A stretch of 22,224 bases of DNA from Cyclobacteriaceae bacterium (GCA_025455445.1 JALOMN010000006.1:1-22224), one strand, 5' to 3'; positions 1 through 7,908 are shown, numbered from the stretch's first letter. The notes: a model not told the origin generated them from the letters alone. Program-made: numbers and translations.

Positions 1-104
1 CCTTCCTCATATTTTTCAAAATCCGGAAGAGTCAAGGACATTTGGTGGATTTCAATCGTTAATTCCTTGGCTAGTTGCCAGACTTCTAATTTTTGATAAC
101 TCAT
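1..104 (-). CDS. Four-helix-bundle (S23/IVP family) protein, N-terminal part, cut by window edge
   Basis: Reading the minus strand from the ATG at 104-102 gives 34 complete residues beginning MSYQKLEVWQLAKELTIEI and continuing through LPDFEKYEEG to the window edge. The [LV]-E-V-W start followed by an A-K-E-L helix is the usual opening of the family first found encoded in intervening sequences of bacterial 23S rRNA (Pfam 23S_rRNA_IVP), which forms four-helix bundles and pentamers. Its molecular role is unknown. The LPxFExYEEG turn belongs to a different subgroup from the second copy at 7909-8313. It is divergent from rnhB. Directly upstream lies a degenerate heptamer array (115-142). Only the first quarter to third of the gene is visible, so integrity cannot be judged. 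The family call rests on recognised sequence pattern, not on a search. Confidence 0.75.
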   Translation of the reverse strand, partial: MSYQKLEVWQLAKELTIEIHQMSLTLPDFEKYEE

Positions 105-114
105 ATGTTTATTC

Positions 115-142
115 TGCTATCCAGAATCAAGAATCTGGAATC
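115..142. repeat. Degenerate tandem heptamer array upstream of the S23/IVP gene
   Basis: Four 7-nt units in register end at 121, 128, 135 and 142. On the plus strand three fit NNGAATC (CAGAATC, AAGAATC, TGGAATC), and the first is a looser TGCTATC. Read on the minus strand, the direction of the S23/IVP gene, the unit is GATTCNN. The array ends 10 nt before that gene's start codon. It also makes a partial palindrome (CCAGA ... TCTGG, 121-138). The same period and placement recur at the second S23/IVP gene, with a different unit sequence. Confidence 0.6.
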
Positions 143-196
143 ATTTCTTTAGTCTCCAATGTAGAAAAAATCATTCAGAGTGAATTAACTTGCATT

Positions 197-796
197 ATGT
201 TAAAGTCATCTTTCACCTCAGATTTAGTAGAAGCAGGCTGCGATGAAGTGGGTCGGGGTTGTCTCGCAGGGCCGGTAGTGGCTGCAGCAGTGATTCTTCC
301 TAAAAAGTATACACATAATTTGCTTAACGACTCAAAGCAATTAAGCAAGGCAGATCGTTTGGTTTTACAGGAAGATATAATACGTGATGCCATCGCGTGG
401 GCCATTGCCGAAGTGAGTCATGAGGTCATTGACGAAATCAATATTTTAAACGCCTCTTTTAAAGCAATGCACCTGGCGCTGGATAAACTTGAAGTGCAGC
501 CAGAGTTTTTATTAATCGATGGAAACCGGTTTAAATCTTACCGAAAAATAAACCACACGTGTGTGGTAAAGGGCGATGCTACTTATCTTTCGATTGCAGC
601 AGCATCGGTGTTGGCAAAGAATTACCGCGATGAGTTGATGACAAAATTATCGGAACAATTTCCCGGCTATGGGTGGCATACCAATGTAGGTTATCCCACC
701 ATTCAGCATCGCGAAGCAATAAAGAGACTAGGTGTTACTCTTTATCATAGAAAATCTTTTCAGCTTCTGCCAATACAAACTGAGCTCTTTAAGTAA
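197..796 (+). CDS. rnhB: Ribonuclease HII
   Basis: RNase HII nicks RNA-DNA hybrids on the 5' side of ribonucleotides, starting removal of misincorporated ribonucleotides and other RNA in DNA. The 199-aa protein is of usual length. It carries the N-terminal DEVGRG motif (residues 16-21), with D16 and E17 as metal ligands. D108 lies in LLIDGN, and D127 in the GDATYLSIAAASVLAK block typical of type 2 enzymes. Together these give the D-E-D-D active site. The ATG at 197 is the natural start; no strong Shine-Dalgarno sequence precedes it, as expected in Bacteroidota. It is followed after 10 nt by the DUF3667 gene on the same strand, so the two may be co-transcribed. The call is firm. Confidence 0.96.
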   Translation: MLKSSFTSDLVEAGCDEVGRGCLAGPVVAAAVILPKKYTHNLLNDSKQLSKADRLVLQEDIIRDAIAWAIAEVSHEVIDEINILNASFKAMHLALDKLEVQPEFLLIDGNRFKSYRKINHTCVVKGDATYLSIAAASVLAKNYRDELMTKLSEQFPGYGWHTNVGYPTIQHREAIKRLGVTLYHRKSFQLLPIQTELFK

Positions 797-806
797 CTTT
801 AGGCTA

Positions 807-1694
807 ATGAAGAGGCAAATTTTTAAAAAGAGACCTGACGATTTTGACTACCATCAATTAAGGTCGTGTAAAAACTGTTTAAATTCTTTTACAGGAAGAT
901 ATTGTAATGCATGTGGAGAGAAAGTGATTGAACTAGAAGATAGATCTTTTAAAAGATTGGCAGAAAGCGTTTTAAATGCATTTACATTTCTGGATGGAAA
1001 ATTCTTGAAAAGCTTTAAGTTGATAATATTATCACCTGGTAAGTTATCAGCTAACGTCAGAGAAGGTATACAGGTGCCCTACATGAAATTGGTGGGTTTA
1101 TTCTTCGTGGCCAATTTCTTTTACTTTTTATTTCCGGTATTCGATACATTCAATTCTAAGCTGTATACACAATTTTATCAGCAGGGGTATAGTGACATTG
1201 TGCAAAGTGTAGTTCGCGATTATATTAAGGCTAATAATATCGATTTTGAAAAATTTACAACGGAGTATAATGCGCAATCCGGTAACCTTGCCAAATTGTT
1301 AATTATCATTCTTGTTGGTATTTATACAATTCCACTTTCAATAATAAATTTTTCCAGGAAGAATCTCTTTTTTGACCACCTGCAGCTCTCGTTTGAATTT
1401 CATGCTTTTTTATTATTGATCAACAGTGTGATATTACCTCATATACTTTTATTTATTATACGACTTGTGTCGATGTGGTTTGGGGTAGATTGGAGTTCGT
1501 TGCTTTCAGATGAAGTGTATTCAAAATTAAGCCTTGTATTGTTCTTCTATTTTTTTGTAAGGGCTCAGCGAACTTACTATAAGCAAAACTGGTTATTAGC
1601 CGGAGTTAAGGGTGCAATACTAACTTACCTGGTGGTTATTTCATTGATGGTATATCGCTTTATTCTTTTCTTTATCACGTTTTGGACAATGTAA
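807..1694 (+). CDS. DUF3667 family zinc-ribbon membrane protein
   Basis: This 295-aa protein starts with a zinc-ribbon-like C-x2-C...C-x2-C motif (Cys21, Cys24, Cys33, Cys36 in CKNC...CNACGEK). A conserved-looking stretch follows (FTFLDGKFLKSFK, LSPGKL, REGIQVPYMKL), then about five hydrophobic segments near residues 94-113, 165-183, 202-222, 244-258 and 272-292. This matches the DUF3667 family of Bacteroidota, whose function is unknown to me. The ATG at 807 is preferred over the in-frame upstream ATG at 732, because 732 lies inside rnhB and would add 25 residues before the family's usual start. The gene sits 10 nt after rnhB and 4 nt before the NRDE gene, so an operon is likely. It presumably sits in the inner membrane with the ribbon in the cytoplasm (inference). 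Confidence 0.8.
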   Translation: MKRQIFKKRPDDFDYHQLRSCKNCLNSFTGRYCNACGEKVIELEDRSFKRLAESVLNAFTFLDGKFLKSFKLIILSPGKLSANVREGIQVPYMKLVGLFFVANFFYFLFPVFDTFNSKLYTQFYQQGYSDIVQSVVRDYIKANNIDFEKFTTEYNAQSGNLAKLLIIILVGIYTIPLSIINFSRKNLFFDHLQLSFEFHAFLLLINSVILPHILLFIIRLVSMWFGVDWSSLLSDEVYSKLSLVLFFYFFVRAQRTYYKQNWLLAGVKGAILTYLVVISLMVYRFILFFITFWTM

Positions 1695-1698
1695 TTTC

Positions 1699-2463
1699 AT
1701 GTGCCTGATTTTTATTTCCATAAATCATCACCCAACATATAAATTGATAATCGCTGCCAACCGCGATGAATTTTATAGTCGTAAAACTGCTTCCGCAGAA
1801 TTTTGGAACGATTATCCGGATATTTTAGGCGGTCGCGATCTGGAAGCTGCCGGCACCTGGATGGCCATGAATAAAAATGGAAAGATTAGTCTGGTTACTA
1901 ATTATCGCGATCCCGCTAACATTAATCCTAAAGCACCTTCGCGCGGACAACTTGTTTCTGATTACTTAACGAATGGTGCTGCACCAAACGATTATCTCGA
2001 ACAACTCGCACCTAAAGCTGCTTTGTATAATGGCTATAATTTATTGGTCGGTTATCCTGATGAACTTTGGTATCATTCAAATTATGGCAATGAGATTCAA
2101 AGACTTTCTTCAGGTGTATATGGGTTAAGTAATCATTTGCTGGATACACCCTGGCCCAAGGTGACGCGCGGAAAAGAAAAATTTAACGAAGCTATATCGG
2201 GTGATTCAATCGGACCTGAAAATTTATTCCAGCTGTTGTATGACGAACAGCGTGCGAGCGATCAACAATTACCCGATACCGGCATTGGCCTGGAGCGGGA
2301 AAGAGCGTTATCATCCATGTTTATCAAAACAAGTGGTTATGGCACGCGTTGTTCAACGGTAATCACCATTTCACAAAACAATGAAGTTACCTTTGCCGAA
2401 AGAGTGTATGATCTTGATACCTTTGCGCACCAAACCAACCGGTTTGATTTTGTAATTCAGTAA
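1699..2463 (+). CDS. NRDE family protein (TANGO2 homologue)
   Basis: The 254-aa protein begins MCLIFIS and carries the family-naming NRDE motif at residues 21-24 (IIAANRDEF), followed by the expected A-x-F-W and GGRDLEAAGTW blocks. Cys2 directly after the initiator Met and the overall pattern fit the Ntn-hydrolase-like fold of the NRDE/TANGO2 family. Eukaryotic members have been linked to heme trafficking; bacterial roles are not settled, so no substrate is assigned. It starts 4 nt after the DUF3667 stop, and its TAA overlaps the ATG of the next gene by one base, pointing to translational coupling within an rnhB-DUF3667-NRDE-hydrolase operon. It is complete and normal in length. Confidence 0.88.
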   Translation: MCLIFISINHHPTYKLIIAANRDEFYSRKTASAEFWNDYPDILGGRDLEAAGTWMAMNKNGKISLVTNYRDPANINPKAPSRGQLVSDYLTNGAAPNDYLEQLAPKAALYNGYNLLVGYPDELWYHSNYGNEIQRLSSGVYGLSNHLLDTPWPKVTRGKEKFNEAISGDSIGPENLFQLLYDEQRASDQQLPDTGIGLERERALSSMFIKTSGYGTRCSTVITISQNNEVTFAERVYDLDTFAHQTNRFDFVIQ

Positions 2464-3350
2464 TGACCAAACATAAGCACACTAAAAAGCCCGTACCGGT
2501 GCCACTTCCACTTCGCATCATGCGCTGGGTATTTCCTAAAATTGAAAAAGTATCTACCACACTTGCACTTCATTATCTGGAGAAAGTTTTTTTTACACCG
2601 CTTCGGTTTAAAACACCTGAAAAGGAACTAGAAGCGGAAGCCTCGGCACAGATGTTTTCGGTGATGTGCAATGATAGAAAAGTACAATGCTATCAATGGG
2701 GTAATGAATCAAAACCATACGTGCTGGTAGTACATGGATGGGCTGGCAGAGCTACGCAGTTCAGAAAATTTATTCCATTCTTTAATGAAAATGGTTATCG
2801 TATCATCGGATTTGATGGTCCGGCACATGGTAAATCGGAAGGCAAACAAACTTCTATTGCAGAGTTTGCTGCAGTGATCCATCAAATCGCAATCAGAAAA
2901 GGGTATCCACAAGCAATCATTGCACATTCATTTGGTGGTGGTGCTTCTTTATACGCTATTGCCAATGGATTTCCGGTAAAGAAACTGATAAACATAGCGA
3001 GTCCGTCTGTGGCGGATCGCATCATTCAATCTTTTCTTAAAGCGATTGGTGGTTCGTGGAAAACAGGGCTGGCGTTCAAAGAATTTATCGCGAAGAAACA
3101 TGGAAAGCCTTTTGAGGCATTCACAGCCATGGAGTTGATAAAGTCAGTTCCTTCAGATTTTAAATTTATGATTGTTCAGGATGAAGACGATAAAGACGTT
3201 GAGATGGTGCATGCTGAAGAATTGCTGAAAGTGTATCCGCAAGCAAAACTATTAAAGACTTCAGGCCTGGGGCATAACAGGATTTTGCGGGATGAACATG
3301 TGATTGGCACCTGTCTGGCCTTTATTCGTGAAAATCTAGATGGCCTGTAA
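2463..3350 (+). CDS. Alpha/beta hydrolase fold protein
   Basis: The 295-aa protein has the alpha/beta-hydrolase core: an HGW oxyanion-hole region (VVHGWAGRATQF, near residue 91), the GFDGPAHGKSEG segment, and a nucleophile elbow AHSFGGG with Ser156. A candidate acid lies in the QDEDDKDV stretch, and the catalytic His in GLGHNRI near the C-terminus. The first 60 or so residues form a basic, proline-rich and amphipathic leader without a clear signal peptide, so it is probably cytoplasmic or membrane-associated. The substrate cannot be read from sequence; esterase, lipase-like or lactonase activity are all possible. The start overlaps the preceding stop (TAATG), indicating coupling to the NRDE gene. 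It is followed by a gap of 176 nt. Confidence 0.85.
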   Translation: MTKHKHTKKPVPVPLPLRIMRWVFPKIEKVSTTLALHYLEKVFFTPLRFKTPEKELEAEASAQMFSVMCNDRKVQCYQWGNESKPYVLVVHGWAGRATQFRKFIPFFNENGYRIIGFDGPAHGKSEGKQTSIAEFAAVIHQIAIRKGYPQAIIAHSFGGGASLYAIANGFPVKKLINIASPSVADRIIQSFLKAIGGSWKTGLAFKEFIAKKHGKPFEAFTAMELIKSVPSDFKFMIVQDEDDKDVEMVHAEELLKVYPQAKLLKTSGLGHNRILRDEHVIGTCLAFIRENLDGL

Positions 3351-3526
3351 CATGTTGTAATGGTGTGCGTCTGAGTAAAAGTTGCCAATATCTTACCGAT
3401 TTGAACCGTTTTACATAATTTTTCATCAATTTGTCACGTTTTTGAAACCAAAACCGGATTCTTAAGTTGAAGTGATAGGAAACTTTCGTTCGAACTCCCA
3501 CATCTAATTGTTTTAAACAGCCTCGC

Positions 3527-4249
3527 ATGTCAAACATTATCAAAACCACCCATATTTCCAGAATGTATAAAATGGGTAATAACATCGTAAATGCATTACA
3601 GGATATTTCAATCACAATAGAGAGAGGTGAGTATGTTGCCTTTATGGGGCCTTCTGGTTCCGGAAAATCTACCTTAATGAATATTGTTGGTTGTTTGGAT
3701 ACACCCTCTAGTGGTGAATACTGGCTCAATGGTCAGTTAGTGAGTGACATGACAGAAAATGAGTTGGCGGCTGTGCGCAATAAAGAGATTGGCTTCGTAT
3801 TTCAAACGTTCAATTTATTGCCTCGTGCCACTGCGTTGGAAAATGTTGCCCTTCCATTGATTTATGCCGGCTATAGCCGAAGTGAACGCGAAGAAATGGC
3901 TATGACTGCACTCGAAAATGTAAACCTGGGAGATCGTCACCATCACAGACCCAATGAACTATCAGGTGGTCAGCGTCAGCGCGTGGCAATTGCCAGGGCG
4001 CTTGTAAATAAGCCTTCTATCATTTTGGCTGATGAACCTACCGGTAACCTCGACTCAAAAACATCGCATGACATCATGAACCTCTTTCATGAGTTACATG
4101 AGAAAGGCAACACGATCATCATGGTGACACACGAAGACGACATTGCACATTATGCACATCGCATCATTCGATTAAAGGATGGTTTAATTGAATGGGATAA
4201 GGCAAATGAAAAGGTAACGCGTCCGCAGCCTGTAGCATTTGCTAATTAA
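3527..4249 (+). CDS. ABC transporter ATP-binding protein, LolD/MacB type
   Basis: The 240-aa protein is a full ABC ATPase of the LolD/MacB/FtsE-like group. It has Walker [10 protein letters not shown] (41-49), the Q-loop in [10 protein letters not shown], signature LSGGQ (145-149), Walker B IILADE (165-170) with the PTGNLD D-loop, and H-loop His202. The phrase [16 protein letters not shown] and the PTGNLDS block are typical of ATPases that power MacB/LolCE-type FtsX-fold permeases, which work as mechanotransmitters rather than classic importers. No permease gene lies on either side, so the partner must be encoded elsewhere. It is flanked by gaps of 176 and 118 nt and so probably forms its own transcription unit. 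Family assignment is firm; the transported or mobilised substrate is unknown. Confidence 0.9.
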   Translation: MSNIIKTTHISRMYKMGNNIVNALQDISITIERGEYVAFMGPSGSGKSTLMNIVGCLDTPSSGEYWLNGQLVSDMTENELAAVRNKEIGFVFQTFNLLPRATALENVALPLIYAGYSRSEREEMAMTALENVNLGDRHHHRPNELSGGQRQRVAIARALVNKPSIILADEPTGNLDSKTSHDIMNLFHELHEKGNTIIMVTHEDDIAHYAHRIIRLKDGLIEWDKANEKVTRPQPVAFAN

Positions 4250-4367
4250 CTACCAATTCTTTTTTAAAACATTTTGCCTGTAAACGAGTTCTGATTCAGC
4301 GAATCCTGACTTCAAGATAGATTTTGGATTCTTTGGCAATGCCATGCATTTAGCAGAATTTTGAACT

Positions 4368-4916
4368 ATGAAGATATATACAAAAACAGGTGATGAAGGA
4401 ATGACCTCTCTGTTTGGAGGTAAACGTGTTTCAAAATCTGAACTTCGCATTGACTCGTACGGTACAATAGATGAATTGAATTCATGGATTGGTGTATTGC
4501 GCGATCAGGAAGTAAATCAGAAAAGAAAGTTATTGCTTGCTGAAATTCAGGATAGATTATTTACGATAGGGTCCATACTGGCCACCGAACCTGATAATAC
4601 TAAAGTTAAGATTCCTTCCCTTGCGGAATCAGATGTGGAGTTTCTTGAAAAGCAGATGGACGAAATGGATGCCTTGTTGCAACCTATGCGTTTCTTTGTT
4701 TTACCGGGAGGTCACTTATCTGTATCGTGGGGTCACGTTGCACGAACTGTGTGTCGCAGATCCGAAAGATTAGTAATTGCATTGCACCAACTCGAGCAGG
4801 TTGATCCGCTGGTCATAAAATATCTCAATCGCCTTTCTGATTATCTTTTTGTTTTGTGTCGCATGATGACGCAAGAATTAGGAGTGGAAGAAACTCCCTG
4901 GAAACCGAGGATGTAA
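4368..4916 (+). CDS. Cob(I)alamin adenosyltransferase, PduO/MMAB type
   Basis: The 182-aa protein transfers the adenosyl group of ATP to cob(I)alamin to make adenosylcobalamin. It begins MKIYTKTGDEGMTSLFGGKR, the ATP-binding N-terminus of the PduO family, followed by RIDSYGTIDELNSWIG. The helix with FFVLPGGHLSVSWGHVARTVCRRSERL matches the typical LPGG...ARTVCRRAER block. Length is usual for the single-domain form. Adenosylcobalamin enzymes such as methylmalonyl-CoA mutase are common in Bacteroidota, so a salvage role is likely. It stands alone between two gaps. The ATG at 4368 gives the canonical N-terminus. No cobalamin riboswitch is evident in the 118 nt upstream. Confidence 0.93.
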   Translation: MKIYTKTGDEGMTSLFGGKRVSKSELRIDSYGTIDELNSWIGVLRDQEVNQKRKLLLAEIQDRLFTIGSILATEPDNTKVKIPSLAESDVEFLEKQMDEMDALLQPMRFFVLPGGHLSVSWGHVARTVCRRSERLVIALHQLEQVDPLVIKYLNRLSDYLFVLCRMMTQELGVEETPWKPRM

Positions 4917-4951
4917 TCTCATTTTTTTTCTGCCATTCAAATAATCTTTAC

Positions 4952-4991
4952 CTAACACGCGTTAGTCGTTTGGCTTATTCTATTAAATTTG
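4952..4991 (+). promoter_or_regulatory. Putative ilvE promoter with adjacent inverted repeat
   Basis: TAAATTTG at 4984-4991 fits the Bacteroidota -7 consensus TAnnTTTG exactly, 19 nt before the ilvE ATG. No TTTG lies at the usual 17-23 nt upstream; the nearest is only 11 nt away. The inverted repeat CTAAC-acgc-GTTAG (4952-4965) sits where the -33 region would be and could be an operator or activator site. Evidence is pattern only. Confidence 0.45.
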
Positions 4992-5010
4992 CACTATTAA
5001 ATTTTTAGCC

Positions 5011-6078
5011 ATGATCGACACGATGAAGATTGCTATTCAACAAGTTAACAAAACAAGAGTTTCTGAAATTGATTTTGCAAACCTTGCTTTTGGTAAAGTA
5101 TATACTGACCATATGTTTATGGCTGATTACAGAGAAGGCACATGGAAAAATTTCAGAATTGTGCCTTATGGTTACATGCCGGTAAGTCCTGCCACACCTG
5201 CTATTCATTATGGTCAATCTATTTTTGAAGGAATGAAAGCATACGCTTCCGCGGATGGCAACGAAGCATTGGTGTTCAGGCCAATGGATAATTGGAAGCG
5301 AATGAATATTTCTGCCGAGCGCATGTGCATGCCGCAGATTCCGGAAGAGCTATTCATGGAGAGTCTGAATACTTTAATTGATTTAGATAGAGCCTGGGTG
5401 CCGAATGTGGAGGGAAGTTCATTATACATCCGTCCGTTTATGTTTTCGGCAGATGAATACATAGGAATTCGTCCTTCACTTGATTTTACATTCATGATTA
5501 TTCTCAGTCCGGTTGGGCCATATTATGCTACACCGGTGAAAGTAAAAATAGAAACTCACTACACCCGCGCAGTGCAAGGTGGAACCGGCTATGCAAAGGC
5601 GGGAGGAAATTATGGTGGTGCAATCTATCCTGCAAAACTGGCGCAAGACAAGGGCTATCATCAGCTCTTATGGACCGATGGTAAAAATCATGAATACATT
5701 GAAGAGAGTGGCACGATGAACGTGATGTTTGTGATAGACGATGTGCTGGTTACTCCGGCATTGAGTGATTCCATTCTGGCAGGTATCACACGACAGAGTG
5801 TGCTTGACCTCGCACGCCATTGGGGAATGAAAACGGAAGAGCGAAAAGTGTCTGTAAAAGAATTGGTTTCGGCTTTGGAGCAAGGTCGTGTGCAGGAGGC
5901 ATTTGGTGCAGGCACAGCAGCTACCATTGCGCATATTGAATTGATTGGTCATGATGGAAAGGACTATAAATTACCACCGGTGAGTGAACGAAAATTTTCA
6001 CCGCGGGCATTTCAGGAATTGGAAAATGTAAAACACGGTAAAAGTCCGGATTTGTTTGGATGGATTCATCGTATTTGA
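5011..6078 (+). CDS. ilvE: Branched-chain amino acid aminotransferase
   Basis: This PLP enzyme interconverts leucine, isoleucine and valine with their 2-oxo acids, the last step of their synthesis and first of their breakdown. The 355-aa length and the N-terminus (VNKTRVSEIDFANLAFGKVYTDHMF) match the longer bacterial/eukaryote-like BCAT branch. The PLP lysine is Lys196 in YAKAGGNYGG. Other markers are GQSIFEGMKAY, LYIRPFMF, EESGTMNVMFV and FGAGTAATIAHI (phosphate-binding end of the cofactor site). The ATG at 5011 (MIDTMKIAI) is preferred over the inner ATG at 5023. It is monocistronic: its own TAnnTTTG element lies upstream and a strong terminator follows. No leader peptide with runs of branched-chain codons is seen. 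Confidence 0.95.
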   Translation: MIDTMKIAIQQVNKTRVSEIDFANLAFGKVYTDHMFMADYREGTWKNFRIVPYGYMPVSPATPAIHYGQSIFEGMKAYASADGNEALVFRPMDNWKRMNISAERMCMPQIPEELFMESLNTLIDLDRAWVPNVEGSSLYIRPFMFSADEYIGIRPSLDFTFMIILSPVGPYYATPVKVKIETHYTRAVQGGTGYAKAGGNYGGAIYPAKLAQDKGYHQLLWTDGKNHEYIEESGTMNVMFVIDDVLVTPALSDSILAGITRQSVLDLARHWGMKTEERKVSVKELVSALEQGRVQEAFGAGTAATIAHIELIGHDGKDYKLPPVSERKFSPRAFQELENVKHGKSPDLFGWIHRI

Positions 6079-6090
6079 TCATCAGAAAAT

Positions 6091-6119
6091 AAAAAGCGGG
6101 CGCAACACCCGCTTTTTTC
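6091..6119 (+). terminator. Rho-independent terminator of ilvE
   Basis: An A-run followed by GCGGG-cgcaaca-CCCGC and six T residues forms a compact hairpin with extended A-T pairing, 12 nt after the ilvE stop. It could work in both directions because of the matching A and T runs, but no minus-strand gene arrives here. Confidence 0.9.
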
Positions 6120-6179
6120 TTTTACATAATCCGGAAGAATGAGCACAGTTGTGTAATTTGGATAAGAATAGACTATGTA

Positions 6180-6683
6180 ATGAAATTCATCTTTTTATTT
6201 TTTAGCGTACTTATTATTTCATTTTCGGTGCACGCGCAAAAGCAGCTCGTGTTGATGAAAGGTGAGAGAGTAGTAGCACGCTTCACCGAAGGTGAATACC
6301 TTAAATGCAAGTTGAAGAATAAGCAAAAGAAGGAAGGTCGCATTATTGAACTCACCGACACACATGTTTATACTTCCAATGATTCACTCACCATTTTGTC
6401 AATTGAATCACTTTACATGAAAGGCAAACGTAAAATCAATGCTACGCAGGGTGTAGGTGGTTTATTATTTATAGCAGGCATCGGGTATTTTGCAATAGAC
6501 CAGCTTAATACGCTTATCGTGCCCGGGCAAAGCGGTGTGGACGAACAGGTAGCAATTACTTCATTGGTGCTTACTGCGGCAGGTGCTGCAATGATCTTTA
6601 TTCACAGTCCGTATAAAAAAGTGTATGGACACACACTGCAGACAATTGATTATAATTCGAGGTATTATCAATTCAATAAATAG
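6180..6683 (+). CDS. Hypothetical exported/membrane protein
   Basis: I do not recognise this 167-aa protein. It starts with a clear signal peptide (MKFIFLFFSVLIISFSVHAQ, likely cleaved after A19), the common Bacteroidota form ending in AQ. A basic, beta-rich middle follows (GEYLKCKLKNKQKKEGRIIEL, then TDTHVYTSNDSLTILSIESLYMKGKRK), resembling a small SH3/PRC-like barrel that often reads as a 'property' domain. Two hydrophobic segments come near residues 90-108 and 127-144, then a short polar tail. The layout suggests an inner-membrane or envelope protein with its barrel outside the cytoplasm. It sits between the ilvE terminator and prfB, 66 nt before the prfB start. Function is unknown. Confidence 0.75.
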   Translation: MKFIFLFFSVLIISFSVHAQKQLVLMKGERVVARFTEGEYLKCKLKNKQKKEGRIIELTDTHVYTSNDSLTILSIESLYMKGKRKINATQGVGGLLFIAGIGYFAIDQLNTLIVPGQSGVDEQVAITSLVLTAAGAAMIFIHSPYKKVYGHTLQTIDYNSRYYQFNK

Positions 6684-6698
6684 AAAATCGATTAGTCG

Positions 6699-6730
6699 TT
6701 TTATATAATAGCGTGAACCTATTACCTTCG
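6699..6730 (+). promoter_or_regulatory. Putative prfB promoter
   Basis: TACCTTCG (6723-6730) matches TAnnTTTG at seven of eight positions, with TTTT at 6699-6702 as a weak -33 box 20 nt upstream. It lies 19 nt before the prfB ATG. Pattern evidence only. Confidence 0.4.
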
Positions 6731-6749
6731 TGGCAGAATATCTAAAAAC

Positions 6750-7848
6750 ATGACCACAGAACAATTAAAGGATTTGAAAGTCCGTGTTGCCGCCCTCAGG
6801 CGGTATCTTTGACTACGATAACAAAATCGTAGAAATACAAGACGAAGAGCGTATTACCCATCAGGCAGATTTCTGGAACAAACCCAAAGAAGCGGAACTA
6901 ATACTAAAGGAAATTCGCACTAAAAAAGTGTGGACCGATGCTTTTGACCAGGTGAATAAGCAAGTGGAAGATCTTGAAGTACTTAATGAATTTCATGATG
7001 CAGGCGAGATAGGGGATGAAGAATTGGAAAGAGATTATCTAAAAACTGCAAAATCAGTTGAAGAACTCGAGTTTAAAAAGATGCTCAGCAAAGAGGAGGA
7101 TCAGCTCAGTGCGGTGATGGAAATAAATCCGGGAGCCGGAGGAACTGAGAGCAACGACTGGGCAGATATGCTCAACCGCATGTATATTATGTGGGGCGAG
7201 AAAAGTGGATACAAAGTTTCACAAATAGATTATCAGGCAGGTGAAGTGGCAGGTATAAAATCGGCTACGCTGGAGATTGAAGGGCCATTTGCGTACGGAA
7301 AGCTTAAGTCAGAAATTGGTGTTCATCGCCTGGTTCGTATTTCACCATTTGATTCCAATCAACGAAGACATACTTCTTTTGCTTCGGTATTTGTGTATCC
7401 GAAAGTAGATGATTCCATTCAGATTGAAGTCAATCCTGCTGATGTTGAAATTCAAACATCACGCTCAGGCGGTGCAGGCGGACAGAACGTAAACAAGGTG
7501 GAAACAAAAGTGCAATTAACACACAAGCCCTCCGGCATTGTGATAGTGTGCCAGGTAGAACGTTCACAACATGCCAACCGCGAGCGTGCCATGCAGATGT
7601 TGAAATCAAAATTGTATCAGGTTGAAATGGAAAAACGAAATGCAGCGCGTGATAAGGTGGAGGCTGGTAAAATGAAAATTGATTTTGGTTCGCAGATAAG
7701 AAACTACGTGTTACATCCTTACAAACTGGTGAAAGATGCTCGCACCGGGGTGGAAAGACATGATGCCCAAAATGTGCTCGATGGCGACCTGGATGATTTC
7801 ATCAAAGCATATTTGTTGGAAGATCAGGAATCGGCAACCAAGCAGTAA
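6750..7848 (+). CDS. prfB: Peptide chain release factor 2, with programmed +1 frameshift
   Basis: RF2 recognises UGA and UAA stops and triggers peptide release. Translation starts at ATG 6750, reads 20 codons ([20 protein letters not shown]), then meets an in-frame TGA at 6810-6812. Slipping +1 on CTT (skipping T6810) continues in the frame from 6811 to the stop at 7848, giving 365 aa, the same length as E. coli RF2. The site AGG CGG TAT CTT TGA C keeps the classic layout: an SD-like AGG, the slippery CTT and a TGA-C stop. Codon-recognition motif SPF is at residues 198-200 and the catalytic GGQ at 243-245, preceded by Ala. RF2 level thus sets its own synthesis. The stop codon overlaps the start of a heptamer array. 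Confidence 0.97.
6798..6813 (+). promoter_or_regulatory. prfB +1 programmed frameshift site
   Basis: AGGCGGTATCTTTGAC contains an internal SD-like AGG, then CTT-TGA-C. The ribosome pauses at the poorly terminated UGA and slips forward one base when RF2 is scarce. This is an in-frame stop by design, not a broken gene: both flanking frames are conserved RF2 sequence. Confidence 0.95.
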
Positions 7849-7888
7849 TCGGTGGTCGGTAATCAGTATTCAGTAATCGGTATTAGGA
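7847..7888 (+). repeat. Degenerate heptamer array, left flank of S23/IVP cassette
   Basis: Six 7-nt units in perfect register begin inside the prfB TAA. Units include AATCGGT, GGTCGGT, AATCAGT and ATTCAGT; the consensus is AWTCRGT, and the last unit (ATTAGGA) is decayed. The array ends 20 nt before the S23/IVP start codon at 7909. A 15-nt stretch (CGGTAATCAGTATTC, 7858-7872) recurs inverted in the right-hand array at 8321-8348. Confidence 0.75.
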
Positions 7889-7908
7889 ATGTTTAAATCC
7901 TAACTTAT

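Noticed and set aside
115..142. Heptamer arrays as CRISPR-like repeats
   Set aside because: Units are 7 nt, contiguous and without spacers; no cas genes.
732..806. Longer start of the DUF3667 protein inside rnhB
   Set aside because: It would add 25 hydrophobic residues encoded within rnhB, before the expected zinc-ribbon N-terminus.
3351..3526. Gap before the ABC ATPase gene as a site of a small gene or riboswitch
   Set aside because: No start-to-stop frame of note, no clear hairpins, and only a poor -7-like match (TAAGTTGA); nothing supportable.
4250..4367. Cobalamin riboswitch before the adenosyltransferase gene
   Set aside because: The gap of 118 nt is too short for a full cobalamin riboswitch and lacks a visible B12-box pattern.
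6810..6812. In-frame TGA near the 5' end of prfB suggesting a pseudogene or sequencing error
   Set aside because: It sits in the standard RF2 frameshift site, and both frames on either side encode conserved RF2 sequence.
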